Shown piece by piece: positions 48,542 through 57,837 of a stretch of 64,000 bases of DNA (positions are counted from its first letter, which is position 1; every line of letters begins with the position of its first letter). Under the pieces are notes generated by a model, which was given only the letters and a program-made list of their open reading frames with translations, made no database searches and was not told the DNA's origin. The stretch comes from Xylanibacter rarus (GTDB taxonomy: Bacteria; Bacteroidota; Bacteroidia; Bacteroidales; Bacteroidaceae). Position numbers and translations under genes: made by a program. Location of the stretch: the NCBI RefSeq assembly GCF_001275135.1, contig NZ_LFQU01000012.1:37530-101529 (forward strand). Direction: 5' to 3'.

Positions 48542-48618
48542 CTTTCCTTTTTTGCGCGAAGATACCTCGCGTGGAATAAATTCACTATACGCACTTCACC
48601 GGTTGCTTACGACAGTTT

Positions 48619-48750
48619 TTTGTCCCTCGTAATTTTATTTTTCATCATCTCCCTTATAGTATAAAGTTTGGTTTCGTTTATTGTATATCTATCAAAATCC
48701 TAAACTAAACTACTTGCCTGCCAAAAGAGACAGAACCTTTTCTTTTTTGG
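48619..48750. repeat. Direct repeat R1 (left copy, split by IS66)
   Basis: About 130 bp matching 52812-52949 at roughly 85-90% by eye, with landmarks TTTGTCCCTCGTAATTT, GTTTCGTTTATTGTATAT, ATCAAAATCCTAAAC and CTGCCAAAAGAGACAGA. If the IS66 and one copy of its target duplication are removed, the repeat extends left through TGTCCC-CGGA-GGGACAG at 46023-46039, as in R2. At its right edge TTGCCTGCC (48714-48722) pairs with GGCAGGCAA (48753-48761). Confidence 0.8.
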
Positions 48751-48761
48751 TAGGCAGGCAA

Positions 48762-49109
48762 TTATTTTAATCTCTTCAGTATTATCAGAAATGAACTATC
48801 CCTTAATTCGTCTTCATCCTTTAGGGCATCCAATATTTTGTTAGCTAACCATAGAGTAAGAAATTCATTCCTGTCTATTTTGAAATATTCTACAAATTGT
48901 ATAACCTGAATTCGCTTAGAGCCTCTATCATCGCATCAAATATTGCATAACATAAGAGAGTCTATTTCAAACAAGGCGCTTACTGCCTTTGGAGTATTCC
49001 ATGTTTTACTCTTATATTTTTCAATCAATAGCATTTCTTTAAAACGACGACTTGTAAGTCTGGGAGTGTCGTAAATAGAAAATAATAAGGCAATATTATA
49101 TTCTTTAGT
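48762..49109 (-). pseudogene. Decayed small regulator (XRE/HTH-like)
   Basis: On the reverse strand one frame reads through to the TAA at 48762-48764 with a single TGA at 48936-48938. The part after the TGA reads RGSKRIQVIQFVEYFKIDRN and continues to EFLTLWLANKILDALKDED. This resembles the C-terminal half of small HTH regulators that accompany restriction-modification genes in Bacteroidota, and the part before it (ALFEIDSLMLCNI) would be the recognition-helix region. No intact start is seen. It lies just downstream of the 1195-aa gene, inside the same repeat-bounded cassette. Confidence 0.45.
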
Positions 49110-49135
49110 TCATTGTCTCATAAATTTAATATATA

Positions 49136-52100
49136 TTAATTGCGCGTATTGCTATCTGCAATAAGTGCCGCATCCAATAAGCATCGCTTTGTAAATTGCA
49201 TACAATCGAATGAAAAACTTAGACTATTAACTGCAAGTTGTAACATTCTATTTCTTACAGTCTTATCAAAGCCTTTTAAACACATAGTAAATATATCAGT
49301 AAATGAAATTTTTAATGTGTTTAAATCAATTTCTTTAGTAGCCAACTCTATACATGCTGTAACTGCTTGAGAGAATAGTAATGGATTTTCCTGCATATTT
49401 TGCATAATCTTAACCATATTATTTTCTTCATGATGTTTCATTTTTAGATATTCATTAATTATATATTCTTTTGTTAAGTTTACTCCTAAAAAATTATTTT
49501 CAAGCAGGAATTCTGAATAAGCTGATGAAATCCTCGAATCATTAAATAAACGAACAAATGTTTCTGAAGTAATTATATTTGTATTAGGTAATAATGCACT
49601 AATTTTTCTATCATCAGTTACAAAATAACAATTAGGCTGTAATAACATTGACATCGAACCTAATAATAATTGTCTTAAAGGAGAAACATCATCTTGAGAA
49701 AATAAAGCCAACGCCTTATCTGCAACAATATCATTACAATAATTGTTAATCCACTCGTCTATTTTATGTAAACGTTCTTTTATATCGAGATCTACATATT
49801 CACTATATCTAATCAAATTACCTGCATTAATAGCTTCAACAAATCCACTGTCAATGAATCTAATTGATAATTTGTCAACACTCTTGATATATTCGTGAAG
49901 TATAGTTGTTATGGTCATTAAGCCATTCAATATAATCCCAGTTTTTGCTGAAAATTCAGAAAAAGTAATAACTGTAGGAATATCTAGAATAAAAACTTTG
50001 TCCTCTAATTTTTGAGGTATTCTTTGTAACTCTATAGTACTATTATTAACATGTATTTTAAATGATGTGAATAATAATTTATAAAATCCTGCTAAAATAT
50101 TGTTCTCGTCCACGAGTTGGAACAGCCCTATTTCTCCATTCTCATATTGTTTGCATGCTCGTTCCCATTTTTCATTTGGAGTTAAATCGTCTTTCGACAT
50201 TTTTCTAATAAATGCTTCTAAACTTTCCAGTGGCTTATCCTTGTCTATTTGAAGCGGTATTAATTGGGGATTGCTTCCATCCTGTGCATCTTTTAAAATG
50301 TCTCCTGCTAACTTATAATATTTATTATGGATTCCAACAATAGTTACAGAAACTTTTTCAAAAGCAATTTCTGTTTCTATAACATCATTCTTATGTACAC
50401 CAAGAACCGCTTTATTAATATTACTTCCATTTATAGTTGCTTGATAAAAAACACGTTTTCCATCAATATCACACAGTACATAATTACCTTCTTCTGCAAT
50501 TTCATACTCTTTATGTGCTATAGAATATATTAATCCAGTCATTGTTTCATTATGATAAAATGTTCTCAGCTGAATATCTTCTGTAGCCTTAGCTGCCTTA
50601 TACAATAAAGATATTGCTGTTTCAAGGTAATTATTTTCAGAGAAAGCACGATAAGCTAATATTACTTCTGTTGAATTAAGATATTGTATCTCAATTGCTT
50701 TCTTTTCAAAATCACGTAATTGTTCTGGATGCAACTTGCCAAGCGTATAGATATAATGAGTGAATAAATCTGGATCTTCAGGATGACGTTCGTATAACAT
50801 TGATATAGCTGCTAGTGCATTCTCTGTATCTGCTATTTGAGAATCTAATCTATACTCAATTTTAAGTAACTGATCATCACAATAATTTCCAGCAACTCTA
50901 TTTTTTACTAAAATTCGATATAAATCAGGAGTTTTCTCCTGCATTTTGCTTAAGACAGCAATATATATTTCCCTCTTTACATCCGGGATATCCTCATTCA
51001 CAATAGGCTGCAACATATTAAAAGCCATATCTGTATCGCCATTAATAGCTAATATATTTGCAGCATAAGCCTTTAATTCATCGCAAATTTCATTTATATT
51101 ATTTTTTAAAGTAGCAATGTCTATTTTTTGTGATGCATTAAAAGCACATAATTGCAGTAAAATTTCTTTTTCTGCATCACTAGTAAATTCAAAATTTTGT
51201 AAAATTTCTTTAGTCTCTAATGCTCTATGTTTATTTATTGATTGGGCAATCAAAACTGCTATCTCACTATTTATTTTAAGATGTTCATTCTTCATTCTTT
51301 CTAATATCCATCTCAAATGCATTATATTATCAGAATGCATAGACATCATTATTGCAAATCTAATAACTGAGTCATTGATTTTCTCGCTATTAGAAGCTAT
51401 AACTGCAAATGCTTCCTCAAATCTTTTATCAAGAATTAACATTGACACTTCCATTAGAGAAAACATCTGTTTCTGCTCACCGAAATCAACTTTATTTATT
51501 TTCTGAAACTCGTCTATCCAACTTGAATCATGACTGCAAACAAAACTCCAATAATAATGCAAACATAGGATAATTGAAAAATCATTTTTTATTTCTGTAT
51601 TTGAAATCTTATCATAAAATATTTTAGAGACATTAAGAGCTGATTCAAAATCGGCTATTTGTGGAGCTTTAAAAGAAAGAACAAGAAAATTTCCAGTTTT
51701 CAGTCTATAATATGATAAAACATAAAGCCATGAGTATAACGTGGAAAAGGTTAGGTCTTCTGGAACTGATATGTCTTTATCTTCAAATAAACAATTCAAG
51801 ATTCCATATTTACTATTTAATAAACATTCAAATAATACCTCTCTAAATTCATAATCATTCCTCACTTTTTCTGGTAAATCTTTATATGTTTTTTCTTTAT
51901 CTTCTGAAACTAATACATTCTTCAGATATATCCATTTAGATTCACAATATAAACTCGATAATAAAATTTGTGCTTCATCCCATTTGTTTTCTGTTAATAA
52001 GCGACGAATTTCCCATTGAATATACACATTATTAGCTGGAAAACACATATATGCATCATGCATAAAATCAAATGCTTTTTTACGGTCTTTATAATATGTA

Positions 52101-52723
52101 ATTTGTCCTTTTTTAAATAATATATCAGCTTGTAATTCCTTATTTTCTCTTATTTCATGAAAAAAATGTGCTTCCAATTCATTTATTACGCATCTTGCCG
52201 TATTAAACTTAAGGCTTTCTATAAGTTCTGTTATAATCCCATCCAGAATACCCTTAACACCTAAAACACTATGACTTTCATTCCGAATAATAGATAAAAT
52301 ATTATTCATCTCTCTTGACAAATTGTCTAGTTTTAAAGATATATCATCGTTTAAGAGCGATAAGATATCGTTTAATTTTTCGTCTGCCAATTCTTGTCGT
52401 TGCATTATAATGAAATTGCTGCACAATTTGTCACTTTTAAGTTCCTTTACCCAAAGATGTAAAAGCTCTTTAATTTTAGGATGTATACCTTTAGATTTAT
52501 CTGTAATGAAATCTTTTAATTCAGTATAATACTTTAAAGATTCACAGTTTAGCGAATTACGTATATCTTGAGAAACATTCCATTTTTTTAATGCTTTCTT
52601 AAAGCAATCATTTATTTTATCTTCCAAAGTTTTATCACCTTGAATCCTGTTTAGTATATTAGGAACATAGCCTGCCCCAACAGAAATTGCAAAACTGAGA
52701 AAGATATCATCTAATCCCATCAT
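49136..52723 (-). CDS. 1195-aa TPR-like protein with GreA/GreB-C-like and PIN-like regions
   Basis: I do not recognise a named family. Residues ~1-180 are helical with a short hydrophobic start (IFLSFAISVGAGYVP) and coiled-coil character. Residues ~180-740 are helix pairs in TPR-like spacing (for example LFTHYIYTLGKLHPEQLRDF). Residues ~748-815 read VLGVHKNDVIETE and VTIVGI with beta-strand character, like the GreA/GreB C-terminal domain. Residues ~908-1060 look PIN-like: an early Asp in VFILDIPTVITF and a late FVTDDRKIS with acidic pairs. A PIN domain would be an RNase, so the protein could be an RNA-cutting effector with a sensor scaffold. It sits alone in a cassette between direct repeats R1 and R2, downstream of a RecQ operon. 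Function is inferred. Confidence 0.6.
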   Translation of the reverse strand: MMGLDDIFLSFAISVGAGYVPNILNRIQGDKTLEDKINDCFKKALKKWNVSQDIRNSLNCESLKYYTELKDFITDKSKGIHPKIKELLHLWVKELKSDKLCSNFIIMQRQELADEKLNDILSLLNDDISLKLDNLSREMNNILSIIRNESHSVLGVKGILDGIITELIESLKFNTARCVINELEAHFFHEIRENKELQADILFKKGQITYYKDRKKAFDFMHDAYMCFPANNVYIQWEIRRLLTENKWDEAQILLSSLYCESKWIYLKNVLVSEDKEKTYKDLPEKVRNDYEFREVLFECLLNSKYGILNCLFEDKDISVPEDLTFSTLYSWLYVLSYYRLKTGNFLVLSFKAPQIADFESALNVSKIFYDKISNTEIKNDFSIILCLHYYWSFVCSHDSSWIDEFQKINKVDFGEQKQMFSLMEVSMLILDKRFEEAFAVIASNSEKINDSVIRFAIMMSMHSDNIMHLRWILERMKNEHLKINSEIAVLIAQSINKHRALETKEILQNFEFTSDAEKEILLQLCAFNASQKIDIATLKNNINEICDELKAYAANILAINGDTDMAFNMLQPIVNEDIPDVKREIYIAVLSKMQEKTPDLYRILVKNRVAGNYCDDQLLKIEYRLDSQIADTENALAAISMLYERHPEDPDLFTHYIYTLGKLHPEQLRDFEKKAIEIQYLNSTEVILAYRAFSENNYLETAISLLYKAAKATEDIQLRTFYHNETMTGLIYSIAHKEYEIAEEGNYVLCDIDGKRVFYQATINGSNINKAVLGVHKNDVIETEIAFEKVSVTIVGIHNKYYKLAGDILKDAQDGSNPQLIPLQIDKDKPLESLEAFIRKMSKDDLTPNEKWERACKQYENGEIGLFQLVDENNILAGFYKLLFTSFKIHVNNSTIELQRIPQKLEDKVFILDIPTVITFSEFSAKTGIILNGLMTITTILHEYIKSVDKLSIRFIDSGFVEAINAGNLIRYSEYVDLDIKERLHKIDEWINNYCNDIVADKALALFSQDDVSPLRQLLLGSMSMLLQPNCYFVTDDRKISALLPNTNIITSETFVRLFNDSRISSAYSEFLLENNFLGVNLTKEYIINEYLKMKHHEENNMVKIMQNMQENPLLFSQAVTACIELATKEIDLNTLKISFTDIFTMCLKGFDKTVRNRMLQLAVNSLSFSFDCMQFTKRCLLDAALIADSNTRN

Positions 52724-52791
52724 AATTTATAATATTTATATATTACTTTATAATCCATATTATTTACTATAAATAGTATCGATTGCAAATA

Positions 52792-52807
52792 CTGTCCCAT
52801 GGGACAG
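52792..52807. promoter_or_regulatory. Perfect 16-bp palindrome CTGTCCCATGGGACAG
   Basis: Lies 69 bp before the 1195-aa gene, at the outer edge of direct repeat R2. A second perfect palindrome, ACTATAAATAGT, is at 52766-52777. The equivalent position in R1 has TGTCCC-CGGA-GGGACA. A dimeric protein, either a repressor or a recombinase, could bind here. Confidence 0.55.
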
Positions 52808-52811
52808 CAAC

Positions 52812-52949
52812 TTTGTCCCTTGTAATTTGATTTATTTTTTCATCATCACTTCTTATAGCATAAAGTTGCGTTTCGTTTATTGTATATATCAAAATCCTAA
52901 ACCAAACTATCTGCCTGCCAAAAGAGACAGAGCCTTTTCTATTCTTTGG
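52812..52949. repeat. Direct repeat R2 (right copy)
   Basis: Matches R1 (48619-48750), with TTTGTCCCTTGTAATTTG, GTTTCGTTTATTGTATAT, ATCAAAATCCTAAACC and CTGCCAAAAGAGACAGAG. It lies between the coiled-coil gene and the 1195-aa gene and defines the right edge of the cassette. Confidence 0.8.
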
Positions 52950-52989
52950 ACAGCATAAGGAATGAATGGTATTATATGAGATTCTGAAA

Positions 52990-53802
52990 TTATATAAAAT
53001 GTAGAATTATATCTATACATACTAGTACAATTAAAAATATACCTAACCACATTAGCTTTTTGTCTACGGTATTTATGGCATTCTTGATGCTTTGTTCTGA
53101 TATGTCTTGAGTATTCTTCATATCAGCCACTTCTTTCTTTATTGTTCTTTCTGTGGAAGAACCAGCAATAGATATCTTATCTAAGATTTCCAAGCTCTTA
53201 GATGTAAGAGAATTTTCTATAGTTGAAATAGATTGTTTGGTTTCTGTTTCAAATGAAGAAATGGACGAACTAATTTCAGAAACTTTAGTTTCTATTGCTT
53301 TCGATATTATTTCTTTTGCATTATCTGTATGCTTTTTCAGATTTGCATTTGAATTATCAAGAGACTGTGAAATAATCGTAATTGAATTTTGCTGCTGTAA
53401 TTCTAATTCTGATAGTTTTGTTTTCATTCCTTCGCAAACCAGTTGTATCTGTCGTGCCGCTTCAGCAATAGATTTTATGCCAAGAACTTCTGTTTGCGTC
53501 TTGAATTCATTCATTAAACTAGAAAGCTTATTCGTTGCAAATTCAATATCTGCTTTACTTGCTTTCAAGGATGTACTAAATTTGCCTGTCTCATCATTAA
53601 CAGTGGTTGCAATTTCTTCAAGACTATCTTTTATCAAATTCAATTTGTTGGAAAGACCAAAAAGGGCATTTGCATAACTTTCCAGATTCGAATTGATTGC
53701 AGTATCTGCGGCTATTACAGCTTCGACCTGTTCTTTAGCAGTCTTAATCGCTGCAAGTTCGCTTTCCATTGCTTGGAGTGTTTTTAAAATATCATTTGCC
53801 AT
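52990..53802 (-). CDS. Coiled-coil protein with C-terminal membrane anchor
   Basis: 270 aa, no known family. Residues ~1-245 are almost wholly amphipathic helix, rich in Ala, Ser, Lys and Glu with heptad-like spacing. Residues ~250-268 (MWLGIFLIVLVCIDIILHF) form one membrane helix at the very end. This is a tail-anchored layout: the coiled-coil would stay in the cytoplasm, fixed to the inner membrane. It starts 6 nt after the RecQ-type gene and is probably its partner; such proteins could multimerise or sense the membrane. The role is unknown. Confidence 0.75.
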   Translation of the reverse strand: MANDILKTLQAMESELAAIKTAKEQVEAVIAADTAINSNLESYANALFGLSNKLNLIKDSLEEIATTVNDETGKFSTSLKASKADIEFATNKLSSLMNEFKTQTEVLGIKSIAEAARQIQLVCEGMKTKLSELELQQQNSITIISQSLDNSNANLKKHTDNAKEIISKAIETKVSEISSSISSFETETKQSISTIENSLTSKSLEILDKISIAGSSTERTIKKEVADMKNTQDISEQSIKNAINTVDKKLMWLGIFLIVLVCIDIILHFI

Positions 53803-53808
53803 ATCTTA

Positions 53809-56800
53809 TTATATATTTTTTGCGTATTTATTTTTGAAATTATGTAGCCATTCCGAGTGTATTACAAGCTCTGCTTCTATTTCCCAGCTGTCTATATCTT
53901 GTAAATCTTTTTTTAATGCAACATGACGATTGTTTACATTGAGTTGCTTCTTATATTCTTCAATGATCTTATAAAATACAGTCTTGTTTGGATAGTCTTT
54001 GTATAGTGCGAGATATGCAGAAATATAACTGTCCTTGAGTTCTTTCTTAAGGATTTCATTATCACCGACACCTAAAAACAAGAGACAAAATACGTTTAGC
54101 AGATCTATGGTTGGGTTAGGACTGATAAGAGATCTTCTGATTAGTCGTACAGCACCTTGCAGATGTTTTGCATTATCAATCTGTGAACTTGAATCAAGAC
54201 TGATAATATCATCATCAATTACACGCATGTATTTATAGACAGTGTCTATAGAGTACACTGTGCCTTCTTTTGTGTCTTTAGTCAGAGAGAAAGACTTGTC
54301 CGTTTCATTGAGATTGTCATAAATGAAATCCTTTCTCGCATATTTTGAGTTAAAGTAGTAGTATATGTGATTCTTAAGTATTTCATTCTTCGTGAGCCAA
54401 TCTATTTTATCATCAGCACCAATCATACAGAAAGTTCTGATATCATCAATGGCGCGTTTTCGTTTTACGGCAATTTTATCGTATATAAATTCTGTAAGAT
54501 AGCCAAGACATTTGTGAATTTCGTTCTCACCTTTATAATTTGGCACTTTGGCAATTTCTTCAGCAGCCTTTTCCTTTGAATAATATCTTTCCAAGAAAGT
54601 TTGAAGTCCTTTGTAGTAATCACCATCTTGTTTTCTTACTGCTACAATCCTGCAACGATTCTTATTGTAATCTTTTGTAAAATCGTCAATAAGACCTATA
54701 CAGCACATACGATATATAGCCTTGTCAACATCTGCACTGTCCCGATATATTTCAAGACCTTTTGTGGCAACCGTTTCAAGCTCTCTGGTTTGAATATATT
54801 CTATTATCGTCTCTCTATCATTGCTTTTTATTATATATGCCAGTTGATCATTATTTCTCACAATAGTTCTAGTAGAGATAAATGCGACCAGTTCCGTACC
54901 ATAGTCTGCGTCCAACAGCCTCTTTAAGAAGTTAGTTACCTCTTCTGTTGGTTCTCTTAATTCTACATTATTGCCAATGAACAAAGGTACCGTCGATTTG
55001 CTTAAAAGCTCATGCATCGTACGTTTTTCTATCAGAGAACCTTTGAAGTTGTTGTTAAAGAAATACATTACTGTTTCATAATCTGCATTCATGTATTCCA
55101 GATTTTCTTTTGGAATAGTGATATTTCTTTGAGTAAGTATTTCATTAAGATCCTCAATATACTGAAAACCTTTTGCTTCTCGTGGGACATTTTTTAAATG
55201 ACATTGATTATAGAAGGTACATTGTACTTCACAAGGTCCCTTATTGCACCTATTGCATGTCTGATTACAAAGCCCGAACCCAAATCTAGTATTGCAAACA
55301 GTACATTTAAGTTTTACCATATCCCGATCAGGAGAAAACACATCCACAAACTCTTCATCAATATAAAGGTTATGTTGCTGAAGAATGTAATACAAATCTT
55401 TTTCTTTGAACCATCTTCCCTTAATGATACCCATAGGGAATTGTGATATTGGACATTTGGGACTTATTCTAACAAGTTTATAATCAGAAAGGAGAATGAC
55501 AGATAATGCCATGTGGCGATCTCTTCCCGCACGACCAGCTTCCTGTACAAAACTTTCAAGAGAACTGGAATAATTCATGTTCACTGTAAATCGTACATTT
55601 GGTTTGTCGATTCCCATACCAAAGGCTTTTGTCGCAACCATTATGGGAAGTTTATTTTCTCTGAATAATTCAAGATTTCTAAACGATTCGTTATCAATAT
55701 TCTCGCTTTCATCAAAATCTTCACCGCTACTTCCCATAAATGTGCCTACATCCATACTTTTATTAAGTTCGGATGCATTTAATTTTACGGATATGCCTGT
55801 AGCGTTTTTATGAGGACAAAATATAATACCTGATTCAGAATATTCTTCTTTTTTTTCTGTAAAATTATCAGGCATGGAAACTTCTAGTTCAGGAGCATTC
55901 GTCCGTTTTTTATTTTGTCTTACAAAATATTGTTCAGTAATGACTTTTTTATTGTTGTCATTTTGAAGTTCACGAATATATTGTGGAATTTCATTTACAT
56001 AATGTGTTAAGAACTTCTGTTTGGCCTCGTATGCAGCCCATTTATCTTTTATACTCAATGCCCTGGGGTAATCATCAAGATAGTGATTAGGGTCGTAGTA
56101 TTGGTCTACAGAATACTCAACAGGAACTTTTTCTATTTTATATTGAAGTTCCAATCTGTTTGTGTTTTCATCTCTGACGATTGTATCTGAATCCAGAGGG
56201 AATTGACCATTGCCGGAAAGTTCCCTTTCAACATCTGCAAGAACGTCAAAAGATGCTGTCGCAGTCAATCCAAAAAGAGTTATATGTTTTCTTTCCTCTG
56301 TTTGTTTAGGTAGTACATAGTTGTATAGATTACGACCTAAATGAAGGTAAGTGAATCTGAAGTCATGTCCCCATTCTGATACACAATGCACTTCATCAAT
56401 GACACCGTAAGAAAAATATACTCCCAGCTCGTGCATGTTTTTCAGTTTCTCTCTAAAACTGTATATACATAAACGTTCCGGGGAAAGGAATACGAATTGA
56501 AGAAGTGAATCCTCCATTGCTTTACCTCGCTTTTCTTTCTCTGAACCATCAATCGTAGCATTGATATAAGTACACGTATCAATTCCGGCCTTCATAAGAC
56601 CATCGTACTGATCCTTCATCAGTGAACGCAGAGGATCCACGATTACTGTAATACCTGGTTGAAGCATGGCTGCAATCTGATATGTAAGAGATTTACCACC
56701 TCCAGTCGGTAATAATCCGATAACACACTTATTCTGCAGTGCCCTACTTAAAATAGGCAATTGACCGGGACGAAACGTCTCTTTTCTGAATAAAGTCTGC

Positions 56801-57837
56801 ATGAAATACTCCAGATGGCGTTTTGTATCAGATATATCCGTATATTCACCATTAGGTTCCTTGATAACTAATGGTTTATAATCAATTACATCACTAGTAT
56901 ATACCTGTCTGTCAGATCTTTGAAAGTGTGAGGATCTGATATGGAAATAACAATCATTTTTAGCTTTGTATTCACTAAACGATATGTTTTCTACCCCAGC
57001 TCTACTCATTACAGCAATATCAATGACTAAATCATATAAATGATTCCTTATTGCATCGTTAGATTTTTCAAAGACATTAATCGACACGCCATCAGCTTGA
57101 TGGAGAGATGAAGAGACAAATTCAGGTGTACTGATGATAGTCAAGTTGACCTTAGGAAATGACAAATGGTCATAATCCTGACTTAAAACAGTCAAATGAT
57201 TAAACATTTGCTTTAAGTCTGCAATAGCCAGTGCTGCACAAGGAACATCACGTTCAAGTACAAGAATATTCCATTTAGGCGATTGAATATCAAGTTTGCC
57301 AATTAAAAGAGCTTCAACAAGAACCTTCTGAATTCTTGCTATTCCTATAGGAGATAATGTCAATTGAAGATTCTTTTTCCATGACTCATCAAATGGTTTG
57401 TTATATGCTCTTTTTACATAACGTATATAATCACTATCAAAGCAGTCAAAATCTGTATTGGAAATCTCATATTCTCTTATTCTGATGCAATTCCAAGAAC
57501 TGCGTAGAAGTGTATTTGTACGATAATCGTCATCGTCTTTGTGAAAATAGTTATGATATCTTTCACCATCTAATTCTATGACAATACCTTTTATATTATT
57601 GTCATATGGAAATTGGCAAGAAAAATCAACTCTTTGAGATTGATTTGCAGTGTTGTTGGTTATGGAACTTAAACCCCTTTGCGGACAAAAGAGTTGCTGA
57701 AACATCTTGGGAGCTACATCGCAAATATAGTGAGCCTCAAGATCAGAATCAAGGATTTCACAATTATAAGAACCTCTATTAAGAGATTGCCTGTTATCAA
57801 GAGCATGAAGAGCCAAGAAAATATCTTCACTATTCAA
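53809..57837 (-). CDS. RecQ-type helicase with N-terminal nuclease-like domain
   Basis: 1342 aa, more than twice the length of E. coli RecQ. Residues ~60-125 look like a PD-(D/E)XK/Vsr-DUF559 nuclease: RVDF (Asp71), IVIELDGERYHN (Glu88, Asp90), then LLRSSWNCIRIRE. The SF2 helicase has Walker A LLPTGGGKS (residues ~375-382), DEVH (480-483), the RecQ aromatic-rich loop SEWGHDFRF and motif VI QEAGRAGRD. A Cys-rich region follows (CTVCNTRFGFGLCNQTCNRC and more), larger than the usual RecQ zinc site. The last ~450 residues are unassigned. It overlaps the methyltransferase gene by 8 nt. It is likely an antiviral or DNA-processing effector; function is not shown. Confidence 0.85.
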   Translation of the reverse strand: MNSEDIFLALHALDNRQSLNRGSYNCEILDSDLEAHYICDVAPKMFQQLFCPQRGLSSITNNTANQSQRVDFSCQFPYDNNIKGIVIELDGERYHNYFHKDDDDYRTNTLLRSSWNCIRIREYEISNTDFDCFDSDYIRYVKRAYNKPFDESWKKNLQLTLSPIGIARIQKVLVEALLIGKLDIQSPKWNILVLERDVPCAALAIADLKQMFNHLTVLSQDYDHLSFPKVNLTIISTPEFVSSSLHQADGVSINVFEKSNDAIRNHLYDLVIDIAVMSRAGVENISFSEYKAKNDCYFHIRSSHFQRSDRQVYTSDVIDYKPLVIKEPNGEYTDISDTKRHLEYFMQTLFRKETFRPGQLPILSRALQNKCVIGLLPTGGGKSLTYQIAAMLQPGITVIVDPLRSLMKDQYDGLMKAGIDTCTYINATIDGSEKEKRGKAMEDSLLQFVFLSPERLCIYSFREKLKNMHELGVYFSYGVIDEVHCVSEWGHDFRFTYLHLGRNLYNYVLPKQTEERKHITLFGLTATASFDVLADVERELSGNGQFPLDSDTIVRDENTNRLELQYKIEKVPVEYSVDQYYDPNHYLDDYPRALSIKDKWAAYEAKQKFLTHYVNEIPQYIRELQNDNNKKVITEQYFVRQNKKRTNAPELEVSMPDNFTEKKEEYSESGIIFCPHKNATGISVKLNASELNKSMDVGTFMGSSGEDFDESENIDNESFRNLELFRENKLPIMVATKAFGMGIDKPNVRFTVNMNYSSSLESFVQEAGRAGRDRHMALSVILLSDYKLVRISPKCPISQFPMGIIKGRWFKEKDLYYILQQHNLYIDEEFVDVFSPDRDMVKLKCTVCNTRFGFGLCNQTCNRCNKGPCEVQCTFYNQCHLKNVPREAKGFQYIEDLNEILTQRNITIPKENLEYMNADYETVMYFFNNNFKGSLIEKRTMHELLSKSTVPLFIGNNVELREPTEEVTNFLKRLLDADYGTELVAFISTRTIVRNNDQLAYIIKSNDRETIIEYIQTRELETVATKGLEIYRDSADVDKAIYRMCCIGLIDDFTKDYNKNRCRIVAVRKQDGDYYKGLQTFLERYYSKEKAAEEIAKVPNYKGENEIHKCLGYLTEFIYDKIAVKRKRAIDDIRTFCMIGADDKIDWLTKNEILKNHIYYYFNSKYARKDFIYDNLNETDKSFSLTKDTKEGTVYSIDTVYKYMRVIDDDIISLDSSSQIDNAKHLQGAVRLIRRSLISPNPTIDLLNVFCLLFLGVGDNEILKKELKDSYISAYLALYKDYPNKTVFYKIIEEYKKQLNVNNRHVALKKDLQDIDSWEIEAELVIHSEWLHNFKNKYAKNI

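Larger units (their letters stand above)
46043..48610 (-). mobile_element. IS66-family insertion sequence, complete
   Basis: 2568 bp. The ends are inverted: GTAAGCGACCGGTGAA on the left and, read inward from the right, GTAAGCAACCGGTGAA (15/16). A perfect 8-bp duplication, GACAGTTT, flanks it at 46035-46042 and 48611-48618, the target-site length of IS66. It carries tnpA, tnpB and tnpC in the usual order on the minus strand. Its base composition is visibly more G+C-rich than the surroundings, so it is a recent arrival from another background. tnpA has an in-frame amber codon, so autonomous movement may now be lost. Confidence 0.96.
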
